From positions 31,463,903 to 31,527,902 of the forward strand of contig NC_092878.1 in the NCBI RefSeq assembly GCF_028372415.1: a stretch of DNA of 64,000 bases, given 5' to 3'. The position numbers and the translations under genes were made by a program. Source of the DNA: Notamacropus eugenii. Its lineage: Eukaryota; Chordata; Mammalia; Diprotodontia; Macropodidae. Each line of letters begins with the position of its first letter. Position 1 is the first letter of the stretch. Positions 50,501 to 63,500 of the stretch are shown here, one piece after another. The notes beneath the pieces were generated by a model. That model had not been told where the DNA came from, did no database searches, and worked only from the letters and a program-made list of their open reading frames with translations.

Positions 50501-53500
50501 AGGGAAAAAACACACCATTGCTCTAATTCTGACCCAGTTTCTTAGGATAAAGAGAGAGTATGAACAGAAACTGGGAGATCTGGGTTCTAATCATGATTCT
50601 ATCACAACCAAGCTCTGTGAAATCCTCAACACCCTCATAACAATCCTTGGTTTGTCAATAAGCCTGTAAGCGTACGCCAATCGTGCTTGGTTGTTGGGAT
50701 GTTAATTGGAGAACAGGGTTTCTAACAAAGGATTCTTCACACCACCTCATCCTCAAACCCATGATCAGGAGAACCCGTTTTGTTCTTTTCTACCGGCCTG
50801 TGTTCCACTATAGAGCTGGAAAAACCAACCTCTGAAACCCAAGGAGCCGACTTTCAGAATCCTGTATCACAGGCTTGAGACAAATGTCAGAAACAAGAGA
50901 GAGAAAGTAAGACTGAGTTCTGCTCGTCAGCATAAATTTCTTTACAATCCTTCCTGAGCTCCACAAAACTACAGAACTCAACAAGAGAAATCCCAAGTTT
51001 TAAAAGAAACACCAGCAAGTCAAGAATTAATCAGCCAGAGTAAGAGCTACATAATACTTCATAGACTTAAAAAAGAAACAAAAGAATTTAAAAAACAAGC
51101 CACTGGTACTGACTTGTAGAAATAATTCTGAGAGCTCAAAGGGATCGAATTAAATTATTTTCTCCAGGATTTATTCTGGAGACAATATATCTTTGGTGTT
51201 CAAAGAGCTAAACGCGGACCTACAAGAGCTATTTTCGTACCTAAAACCAAGTTTTCAGAATTTGGTACATATATCTGGAACATATTTTAGACCAAATTTT
51301 TGGTGTTTGTTTTGTTTCATATATTTGGTAGAATTCTTTCAGTCACAGAACAAAATTTTTTTAAAAATGGAACTCTTACTAGACATCATCTTTCTAAACT
51401 GCCCTGCCATCAAGAACCATAAGATGAGCAAGCCTGCTCCAGACTGACAAGAGCAAGCAATAGAAACTCAAGATTCCTAATCATAAAATATTGCCTGAGT
51501 TCTCAGAAACAAAATAATTTTTTCCTCATCATCTAAAGGAAAAGAAAAACTCTGAGAAAGGTAAACTGTTTCTAAGTAACAAATGAACAATATCTTACTA
51601 CCAGTTTAATTCAGAAAGAGGAAACAATGAAAGGCATAGAGCAGAAAAGATTCTCACTGCTACCCCTCAGAAACTTGTACCCTGGAGGGGAAGGAGTGAG
51701 GACAGAAAGCCAGTTCCTCAAACCAGACAAAACTGGGTATGTGCACTTTTGCATACATGTGAACACCCGCAGGCATCAGTACAACTTCTTCCTAGGAACA
51801 GTTACTTATCTGATTTATTTCAGTTGCAGTCATCTGTCTGGTTTTATCAAGACAGACAGTAAATAAAAAAGGAAGCAATCAGAGCGGCTAGTTTTGGGTG
51901 AATGATTTCTGACCGGACCCTAATGAATAGTCAGGTTGGGGGGACTTTTCAGTAACTGATGAAAGCACCCCACGTATCCAAGGACACACTGAGCTATTAA
52001 AAACTTTGCTCCTTTCATTACCTGCACTGAAATATTCATCCTCCGAAAGGGCTGTCACTTCTGTCTCCAGCGGAATCGGCTCAAACAAGAGAATGTCTTT
52101 GCCCAACACATCACATTCATAGCCATCATCAAAAAGGAGCTTATACTTCCCAGCTCCAACATCTCGTGTTATTTTCCCAGAATAAAAATAGCCATTGGAG
52201 GACCACTTGGCTACAACGCGGAGCCCTACAAAGCTGTTTCCTGGAGAGGAGGAGTCGAGGCCATCAGATGGGCCAGCAACAACCTGCAAAGGAATCTCTG
52301 GAGAGTCGCTACGGCGTAAACCTCCAGTACTGCCATCTGCTCGTTTGTTGGCATCTGGCATACGGGGTACAATGCGAGTGAAGGGTTTATCCTCCTGCGA
52401 GACACTTGTTGAGATATCCTCGACACCAAGAGGGCTAGGCAAAGCTGTTTCTCTGAAAAGGAAATGTAGAATGAGGAAGTGAGAATGAGATGAATGAATT
52501 AAGGAGGATGCACATTAACTTCTCATTTCCCTGCCTCAGAGAAGGAGCGGAATGATCAGCCACGGATTCTGAAGTCATGAGTCTGGTCTTCCAGCTGCTC
52601 TCACCTTTACTCACATCATCTGGCAGTCCCTACACCATCCCCTCTTCTCTCCTGGCACCCCATACACTACTCTCTCCTCCTCCTATTTTAATGAACAAAA
52701 ACCCAACGAAGCACATCTCACACTGCCCAAATACCTGGTGCCAGTCGTCCGAGAAGGAGGGCGGCCCCGTCGTCCTCTGCCGCGAGGTGTGACGGGACTC
52801 TTTCCTCCCTGTCTGATGCCAAGGCCGGCATCGCCATCCTCCTCACACACCGATGCCCCTATCTGAGTGACCCCTTTTCTAGCGCTGCAGAACAAAGGCA
52901 AGTTAGTCGGAGGCCACCTATTAGGGAATTCTCATGCCAGGCTGCAGGCCTGGTCAACACGTACCAGCCCCTAATTCAGTGATAAGCTAGCGTATGAGTC
53001 ACATCTCAATCATGAAATGGAAGGGAGTAAAAACAGAAAGGAGGAAAACAGTGAGCTTTATTCTTGTCTATGATGAAGCTAAATGCCTCCTAATCAATCT
53101 TCTGAGCACAAGCTTCAAACTCAGCAAACCTCCTTCTATTTGTCTTGCCTTCCTGTCCACGACAGAATCTGCATTAGAAAGTAAAGAACCCGTGTGAAGT
53201 CATCACCCCAAACCTGTTTTACTTCTCATAAAAGCAAAAGACTTTGGAAGTGAGAAAGGCAGCATGGTGCAGTGGGAAAGCTCTGGATCTGGCATCAGAA
53301 AATCTGGGTTTGAATTCTCGCTCTGCTACTTACTATCTGTATGAACTTGGGTAAAGAACCTAATTTCTCAGGCCTCAGTTTCTTCATCTGAAAAATGAGT
53401 GGTTTGAACTCTATACTCTTAAGGTCCCTTCCATCTACATCTCTATGATTCTATGGTTTCCAAGGCAGTTCCTAAGAAGCAGGGAAAGAGTCACAGGAAT

Positions 53501-56500
53501 AGCACACCCCCATCATGTCCATCATATTCCTAATATTCACATACCTCCTATGATTTGCTACTAGGAGCCCATCAGGGTCTCTGGCCTATGAAGGAAGGTA
53601 CTTTGCCAGCAGAACGAGAGTGACAGGCTCACACTGATCCTCCAGCAGTATCTTAACTGATCAGCTAAAAGTACCCTAAAGAAGCAACACCTACTGTAAC
53701 AACCCAAAAGCAAGGGAGGAAAAGAGAACTCATTTAGTCTGGGGCAAGGGGGTGCTGAGGGCTGGCGAAAATCTTCCGAACTCTCTTTCTGCCATTCCCA
53801 TCATTCCCCTTTCCATAAGTTACATCAGCCTCCTCATCCCACACTAAGCCCATGTCCCTACCTCTGGATACAATATCTGCACCTCAGTTTTCCTGGGCCT
53901 CCACGTGTGCTGGGTAAGGCAAAATCTGCAGATTCTGTTGCACTTGTTTTCCCTTTGCCAAGACCAGCTCCCTTCCCTGAGCTGCTACTGCTTTGTGCAA
54001 CTGAGAGGCCACTGCTTGCCCCACTTGACATCCGGTTCAAGCTGGATGCCTTCGAGGAAAAAGAGCTGATGTCCCCCAGGTCTCCTGAGGAGCCGCCTGT
54101 CTGTGATGGAGAGACTTCAGTCTCACACTCTTGACACTCCACCACTGGTTCCTCAGCCTCCTGGAAGGAAAAAAGAGAAAACAAAGTTGAGGAATGATAT
54201 TAAGACAGTGCATTTCAACTGGCAAATTAGGTTAAAATGAGTGACACCAAAACTTAAAAATGGCAAAAAAGATTCAGATTATAAAACTGGGTTTTAGTCT
54301 AAGATCACAAGGACTCTTTTTAAAAAGAAGAGGATTTAAAAAGAGAGGGTTCTGGGAAGATGGCAAAATAGGTCAGAAAACTTTTGGCTCTCCAAATTTC
54401 CTCCACAAAAAAGGACAGAAGATCACTTGATAGCAGCAGAAATAAAGACGGGATGTAAAGCAATTATTCTTCTAAGATAATTTTTTTTAATTTTCTTTTT
54501 AAAAATTTTTTAAATTAATTTTAAATTTTCTACATTCACTTCCGTAAGTTTTAAATTTTCTTCACTTTCTTCCCTTCCTCTCTCTCTGTAATACGACATG
54601 GGCTCTACATATCCATTCCTATTAAACCTGTTTTCACAACAGGCATGTTGTATAGAAGAATTAGAATAAATGGGAGGAACCATGAGAAAGAAAAAAACAA
54701 AACAAAAGAGAGCAAATAGTCTGCTTCCATCTGCATTCAGACTCCATCACTCTTTCTCTGGATGTGGCAGCACTTTCCATCACGAGTCTTTGGGAGTTGT
54801 CTTAGGTCCCTGGCATTGCTGAGAAGAGCCAAGTCTGTCAAGGTCAGTCATCACACATTGTTGCTGTTACTGTGCACAACGTTCTCCTGGTTCTGCTCCC
54901 CTCACTCAGCACCAGTTCCTGTAAGTTTTTCCAGGTTTTTCTGAAGTCCTCCTATTCATTATTTCTTATAGCACAGTAGTATTCCATTACATTCATCTAC
55001 CACAACTTGTTCAGCCATTGCCCAATTGATGGACATCCCCCCAAGGTCCAGTTCCTGGTCACCACAAAAAGAAGTGCTATAAATATTTTTGTACATTTTC
55101 CCTTTTTTGTGATCTCTTTGGGATATAGACCTATTAGCGGTATTGCTGGATCAAAGGTATACACGTTTGTGTAGCCCTTTGGGCATAGTTCCAAATTGCT
55201 CTCCAGAATGGTTGGATCAGCTCACAGCTCCACCAACAATGAATTACTATTCCAACTCTCCCACATTTTCTCCAACATTTACCATCTTCCTGTTTTGTCA
55301 TGTTAGCCAATCTGATAGGTGTGATGTTGTGTCTCAGAGCTGTTTTGATTTGCATCTCTCTGATCAATAGTGACTTAGAGCACTTTTTCATACGACTATA
55401 AATAGCTTTAATTTCTTCCTCTGAAAACTGCCTGTTCATATCCTTTGACCATTTATCTATTGGGGAATGATATGTTCTTATAATTAGACTCAGTTCTCTG
55501 TATATTTTAGAAATAAGGCCTTTATCAGAGACACTAGTTGTAAAAATTCTTTCCCAGTTTTCTGCTTCCCTTCTAATCCTGGTTGCATTGGCTCTGTTTG
55601 TGCGATCTCCTAAGACAATTTGAGAAGACCCCTGGAAAGACCCAACCTCCAGGAGCAGAGGTCCCACCTAAGTAAAGCGCACATCTCCAGGCCAACTACA
55701 CAGAAATTCACAAACAAGTCCTGGGCGCAGCTGGGCTAAGAAGTAGCCCCAGTTTTAGAAACTTTCATCTTAAGACCTGTTCTGGCGTGGGGTGGGGGTG
55801 TCTGAAAGCTGAATAGGACCTTAAAGGACCTACTACTGCCAAGGGACACCAAGCACAGCTGTGCTGACCAGATGTGTCCCAGACTGGCTGCAAGGAGGAG
55901 GAGCTAGCACACACCTAGTGACTGCAGTAGCAAGGGGCAGGGACCCTGTTGGCTGTGGGCACTTGCAGGACAGCAGAATACCTGGCTTCAGTTCCAGGGC
56001 AGAAATGACAGCTATAGTTTACAGCCACCGGAGGAACCAGAGGGAGCAAAATCATGTGTGGCTTAGGAGTGGAGAGAAGAGCTCTAGGGTGGGTCCCATG
56101 TAACAGTAGGAAAGATCCGAGGCTTGGGGCAGCATTCCCTGTACCTTGGGACTAGAACGTGATTGCACTGACAGCGGCTAACAACAAAATAAAACAATCA
56201 ATAAATGAATGAAATAAGTAAAGAAAGGAGAAAGAACTCAAGCACAGATGATTACAATGGGGATAGAGAAGATCTGGGTTACTATTGAGAAGAAGATAAT
56301 GGAGCTAAAAAAGCCACTCCTATTTTAATGAGAAACGTCAAATGGTCCCAAAAAAAGAGTTCTTGGAAGAACTTAAAAAAGGACTTTTTTTAAAAATCAA
56401 ATAAGAGAGATTTTAACAAGATAATAACAAAACTGCTGTTTGTTTCTGTCCACTTCTGAACTTGTTTCTTTCTGCGTATCGCTCTGATGTTTCTCCCCGT

Positions 56501-57428
56501 ATCTCACACCTTCTCCCACTTCTCAAAGTAAGTGTTCCAAAGCCCCTCGTTGGAACAAATAAGTACAACCAAGGAAACCTAGCCATCACACTAGCCACCC
56601 CTGATCCTTCACCTCTAGTTCATCCCTCCTCTACAAGCAGCATGAGGCACACTCACCATTAGTCTTCTGAAGTCATGATCAATCTCTGCATTGATCAGAA
56701 TCCTTCAGGCACTCCAAGCTGCCCTCCTGGGTGTTGTTGGAGCTACTGTGATACCCACTCTCCTACTTCTGCTCATTTTATTTTGATTCAGTTCATTCAA
56801 ATCACCCCAAGTTTCTCTGAAGTCTTCACATTGGTAATTTCTTATGGGTGATAATATTTCATTAAACCCATACAAGAATTTGAGCAAATGGCTAGCAGTC
56901 GAATCATTAGTAATATCAAATGGTGGAAGGGAATGTACAGTTTGGTGATTTTTGGTTACAGTTCCTGGTCTACAAGCTCCTGTTTCCCTTTTGTCTTTAG
57001 GACAAAATGTAAACTCTTCTCTTAAGCACTTAAATCCCTTTAAACTTGGCACCAACCTAGTTTTTCAGGTTTTTTATGTGTTATCCCCCCTTTATATATT
57101 CAGTGGGTCAGCCAAACTGACCTTACTATTCCCATATGTGACATTCCGTATGACATCTATTTACCTCTGACCAGAACACACAACACCTCTGTCCTTCCAC
57201 TTCCTAGGTGTCCCTAGATTCCTTCAAAGTTTGGCTCAAGCACTAATTCTTACACAAGGCTTTTCATGATTCTCTCCAGTTACTAGTGCCTTTCTATGCC
57301 CCTCACCTCCAACTATCATGACTATTATTTTATAAAGAAGTTTAATTAATGTAAACTAATTGCTACGAGAACAAAAGATGCCAGAAAGTCCCTTAGTCAG
57401 GGAACACTTCACTCACTTTACTGCCTAG

Positions 57429-57518
<90 letters not shown>

Positions 57519-60500
57519 GGGAGAGATCGCAAATGAAAACGAATGAAAGAGAAAGGGAGGGCACAACCAAAGGCAACTCTAATCTAAATCATAAACTCAT
57601 TGTAAAATCTTATCAAAAGGATTATGGATGATTACAAGTAGTTTCACATCATAAAGCAGAAACAGTCAAAAGTCATTCCAATCATGTCTAAGGTTGAAAA
57701 TTGAAGAAAACAAGCAGAAGAAAAAAATGAAAAACAATCTGCAAGGATTTTTATACCAAACTTTCTATCATCAAAGCAGCAGAGTCTTAGACTTAACTCC
57801 TTAGTATCACAATCCCAAACATGCTCATAGGGAAGACACGGATGGAACTAAAGAGGACAAAGATGGACACGCACCTGAAATAGACCAAGTGCACACAGAA
57901 GACACAGTCACGTGCAAGAGTCAAGGAGATTCTAAGGTGTGGAGAAATCAATTCACAGGGTGTATATTTAAGTGAAGGTATCAAAGATGTGGGGAAAAAT
58001 CTTGACCCTTATTACTATCAAATAAAAAAGACTAATTTAATCCTCTCACTTTACAAATGAGGCCCAGAGACGTGAAATGACCTCCCCAGGTCGGCAGAGG
58101 GAGCTGGCGGCAGAGCCAGGGTCTAGCCGCGCCTCAGGGCTCCTTCCATCACCCCCTGATTCTCTCCCTTCACGTAAACAGAACAAAACAAGTACCAGAC
58201 AATATAAAAGTAACTGATAAACACCCTTTCAACATGAGAAAAATGTTAAACATCCTCTGCTGAAAAAGGTATATTAAAAAAATACACACAGTACAAGTTT
58301 TGTTTTGTGAAATGCAAAATCCTTTATTTTGCTGTCCTGCAATCCATACCTCAAATCTTGCTAGGTAAAATATAGCTAGAAGTTGCAAAAAACTTGCATA
58401 TGGCAAACAACACTGAACTTGGAATCAGAAGACCTAAGCTTGAGCCCCACCCCCGTGGACTCACCCTTGAATCTAACCCTCCTCGTGTGTAAAATGGAGA
58501 CGATCATCTTTAAACTAGTCGGTTTATTGCTATAAGCAGCAGCAATACTCTAAGTATTACTGGATGTTAGAAATACAGTTTTCAAGCCAAAAGATAAAAC
58601 GTTAAAATAATTACTGACTATAAGAATAATTCAAAGAATATGAAACAGGGTATTATTTTAATTAGTGCAACCATTAACAATATTATTCATCAAAATACAT
58701 ATGTATCAGTGACAATCTGCTCTGAGGAGCCCTGGACCAGGACATTTAAGCAAAAACACCAGGCTATAGATCAGGTTCCATGGATCAAAATTTATATTCC
58801 TTTGGGCAGAGCACCCACCAGTAAGCGTATGATTCCCTATGTGGATGAAGGAAAGAGGGAGAGAAGGAAGGAAAGAAGGAAGGAAGCTGCATTGTTCAAC
58901 TGGAACTGGCCAGTTGAGTCCCTGGCTCCAGAGGAAAAGAGTGGGGCTGGTGACTTTGCATAGCCCTGATTCACTTAAATCCAAGTCATGATCTCACCTC
59001 CTCATGTCATGATCCTCTTTGGGAATGAAGGACAAACAACAAGGATCTCAACAGCTTCATTTATCTGGTAAATGACTAACAGCAGCAACAGTACACCAAT
59101 ACCTTAAATAAGAATTTTCTGGTGTGTGACTTTACAGAGAATATGCGGCAGCTCCTCACATTAGTTTCCAACAGTGGTGAGCACTGGCAGTAACAGATCC
59201 CTATTTAAAAAACTGCATAAGGTAGCTTCATTCTCCAAGAGGATGCACACTCCTCCAAATGCCCACTAGGGGAAGTTGAAGAAATCCTGCTGCATTGGAC
59301 AGAACATCTGAAATGGAACCTCAGCTCTGCCACTTATTACCTGTGTCCTTGGCAAGTCATGTAACCAATCTCACTGTACCTCAGTTTCCCTATCTAAAAG
59401 ATGAAGGGACCTCTAAGTTTCCTTGTTTAAGGCAAGACAACAGGGACAAGTTTACTCTGTGATCACTAAGGGGAATTAAAATGATAGAAGAGTGTGTCCT
59501 TTGGCTGCTCATATGACACAAGTCTTCAATGGCCTCTAAGGTGAGTCAAAAAGGTCTTCAATAATTCCTGTTGTTTTCTTACCTATGACAACCCTCTTTA
59601 TCTATTATCTAGTAAGGAAATGTTACTATAAGGGCTTCTACTTCTACTCTTAAGATGTACAAGGATTAATATTTCCATTTTACAGATGAGGAAATGAGGC
59701 TTAGAGCTAAGAGATGACTTGTACAAGATAACACAACTGGTGAGTATTGGAGCTGGAACGCAAATCCAGGTCTTTTGACTCCAAGTTCAATGTTACTTAC
59801 ATCTTACCCTACGGGCCCTTCCTGAGACTCCAATATACATGTTTTCTGGGGCAGGTATGGGGAGAAGGAATGAATCATCTGAAGTGACCATAGTCTAGAA
59901 GAGGATGTGGGTTTCTTCATTCCTGAAGCAACACTAACATGATAATAGAAAATCATCCAATGTTGGATATAGAACTATTATTTTTTTCTGAAAAAGCACC
60001 CAAGTGAATGCCTTAGATGAAGTGGTAGACTGTCTCAGCACAGCTCTCACAGATACAGGCACATGGGTTGAGAATTTTAACTGGCAGAGAAAATCTTCAA
60101 ACAGAGAGTGAGGGTTCCCTCCCTATCCCTGAAGAAAGTAACTTAGAGGTGGACAGGCGACTGGCATAAAACCTGAGAAGAGGTCCCAACAATAGGCAGC
60201 ACAAGTGTCCTGTTAGATCTATGTGGGGAAGGTTCAAGAAGATGGAAGCAGAGCCCTGCACCCACGGGGCTGGGACATCACTCAGACTGCAGTGTACTTT
60301 ATGGAACTGGACAAAATAATAACGATCGCTCAAGAGAACAAAAGGTCTGAAACCTTGTGGAAAATAACAGGGAAGTGTAAGAATTAAGAGGACACAGGCA
60401 TCACCACAGAACAAACTATGTTCTAAATAAGTAAACCTGAAAACTGTCTTGGTCCTGATTCAAAAGAGAAAGGTAGGTAAGTGATACCAATCAGACACAG

Positions 60501-63500
60501 AAATAAGTAAGTACAGCAGCCTAGCAGTCCGTAAAGCCAGGAAATCAAACTAGTGGGTAAATAACTCAGTAACTGGGCAAATAACATCAGAAACTGATGG
60601 AAAAATGGGAAGGAAGTAGAAATTCAGATGATACCAGTGTCTCACATCCACAGCCTACATAAAAAACCACATATAACCATTTAGAAAACAGAAGATCTCT
60701 TTCACAACTGTGGCTTGGAGGATGAAAGGAGGGGCAGGGGAGAGCACACTCTTAACCAAATGTGGGTTTGCATTAAATATTCCTGACAAGTCTGATATCA
60801 ACAGACAGAGAGAACACATGGCATGCTGGGCAGAGCTGGGCTCCGAAGACCGAGGTTCCAGTCCCCGCTGTGAGGCGGATTGGCCGGATGACCCCAGACG
60901 AGTCAAGCTGCAGAGGCAGTTTCTCATACTGTTGAAATCACAGGATCAGTCCAAAAAAGAATCCAAAATACACACTGAACTGACTCAAATATATAAGACC
61001 AAAAGGCATTCCCAATAAAATGAACAAATACTTTTCAGAAGAAGAAATGTAAACGATCAGCTGCCATAGGAAAGATCACCCCAAATTGCTAATATGGGTA
61101 ATGAACATCCAAACAGCAGAAACAGCAACACGCAGTCCAACAACATAGATCTTGGCCTTAAAATCCGCTGTGTGTACATGCGGACAAGGGATTGGCCCCT
61201 TCTGTGCCTCAGCTAATGGATCTCTACAGTGTGGATAAGAATGTTTCCACTACTACCTAACAAAGCTGTTATGAACAAAGTGCTTTATAAATCTTAATGA
61301 AATCTATGGGAGCTATTGTCATTATGAGACAAACATATATATTTGAGGCCTTAATATGATATTTCACCATACTGCGTGTAAAAGTTGAGCATAAAAGCAT
61401 TAGTTCTTTCAAAGGCTCAATAAATGGACCTCTTAACAGATTCTTAAGATAGCCAAAAAACCTGAAAACTATGCTGAGTCTCTAGATACAAAAGGAATAA
61501 CTTTTCCTGCCCTGTTTCTCCGGTTCTGAATCAGACTCACCAGCAGAGGTTCTAATATGCGATTCCTTCACCATGTCCAATTTCAGCCCGAGCTCTGAGG
61601 TAAGTACACAACTTTAACCAGAGCAACAAGTGGCAACGTGATCATTAAAAACTTAGACATTACACCAACCCTGAAGATGAGTCTACGTCAGCTTCCAAAA
61701 ACATGAACTTTCAGAATTTCACAAGCAATCTATTGCCAACATTCCAAAGCTGGAAGAAAAGAGGCAGCCTAGAGTGGTGAAAAGAGTATTGGCCTCCGTC
61801 AGGAGGACCTGTGTTCAAATTCTACCTTATATAAAGGCTATGTGACCCTGAACAAATCACTTAACCTCTTCTCAGGCTCTGTTTCCTCATCTGTACAATC
61901 AGGGCATTGGACTTGATGGCCTCTAAGGTTCCGTCCATCTCTATCTAAATCTGTGATTCTCTGACTGACTGGGTGATTACAACAGATGCCTTGTAAAACC
62001 GTATAACAACCTGCATATGAATTATAGTGTGATAGTGGATCTAGAGTCAAAGAAATGAGATTCCAATCCTGTTTTATTTCAGACTTAGTACCTGTGCGAC
62101 CTAAAAGCACTGCCCACCACCAGGCCCATTTTGCCGTCCACAAAAGTACCGAGGTGGATTGGATGATCTCTTGAGATTCATTCCAACTTTAGATCCAATG
62201 ATCCTATACTAAGGTTTTTAAACGTTATATAAAAATTTTAAACTGTATTTTTAGTATGCTGCTCCTCATTAATACTGCACACCTGAGAAAGTTTGATAGT
62301 CATTTCTAAATCTCTACATTAAAAGAAAAGGTCACTGAGTGGTTAAGGGACAAGTTCAGGGCCACACAGCAGTACCAGGACTGGAGAGGATTACAAATTG
62401 GAATCATTAACTTTTAGCTCGTGCGGAGGTCTCGGAGCTACTTCACCCTTTTACTTTCTGATATAAAACATACAGAAAACAAAGCATCAACAGCTGGATA
62501 ATGGGGACATAGGGAAAAGATAGAATGGTCACAAGAAACCCAAGGTACCATTCTGTTGAGTGAAATTTGTCACTTAAATCTAGTATATTATTACCTCAGT
62601 CACCTTTCGATCCACTTCTGTGCCATCTACATAATATACATCAGTGATAACACGTGTAATGAGTGTGCGCACTTCACGTATAGTTCTCATGTGACGACGC
62701 AAGACCTGGCCAGGTGGGGGCTGAGGCAAGTCAAATTCTTCTTCTCCCTATAATGTTTAAACAGTAGAACAGATAATTTACACACTAATACAAATGGATA
62801 GAACTATAACCCAACCAATTCAAAATGACACAATTGATGGGTTTCATGAAATCAGAATGCAGTAAAACTACGTGAATTAATTACAGCTGGAAACGGATAC
62901 AATATTTCTTGCAGTGTTGAAACATTCAGTACATAATCTACTTAACAGACATGCCGTGAATGTATTACGCCTAAAACCTGGGTTGATGTCTACAAACAAA
63001 TTTTGAACAAATGAGAATCCTGTTTATAGCTCTATCATAAAGAAAAATAATTTATTAATTCAAATAAAACCTTGTGCCTTTATGAAGGCTAAACATGTGA
63101 AAACACCAAGTGAAACTTGGCTCATACTACAATATAAAACATACCATTTTTTTTCCATCCAATTCTGTGCTTTTATCAATGTAGAGAATTCCTGGTACCC
63201 AATCCTCCCACACTCACATGCACAGTTGTACCTTGCCATTTATATTCTCAGAGAGTTGTCTGAGGCACGGAGAGATAAAAGGACTTGTTTGAGGTCGCAT
63301 GGCTGGTACGTGTCAGAGGCAACTCTAACCCAGGCTTACCTGACTCCAATGCCAGTCTTCTACGTACTAATGTCATGTTATTTTTATTAAAAAAATGTTT
63401 ATTTCTTTTTATTTAATTTTTCTCATTCTACTATGAACTGCTGACACATGAAGTGTTGGTTCTAGAGAAAAAAACCTTCCCCTCAATTGTCACCATTCAT

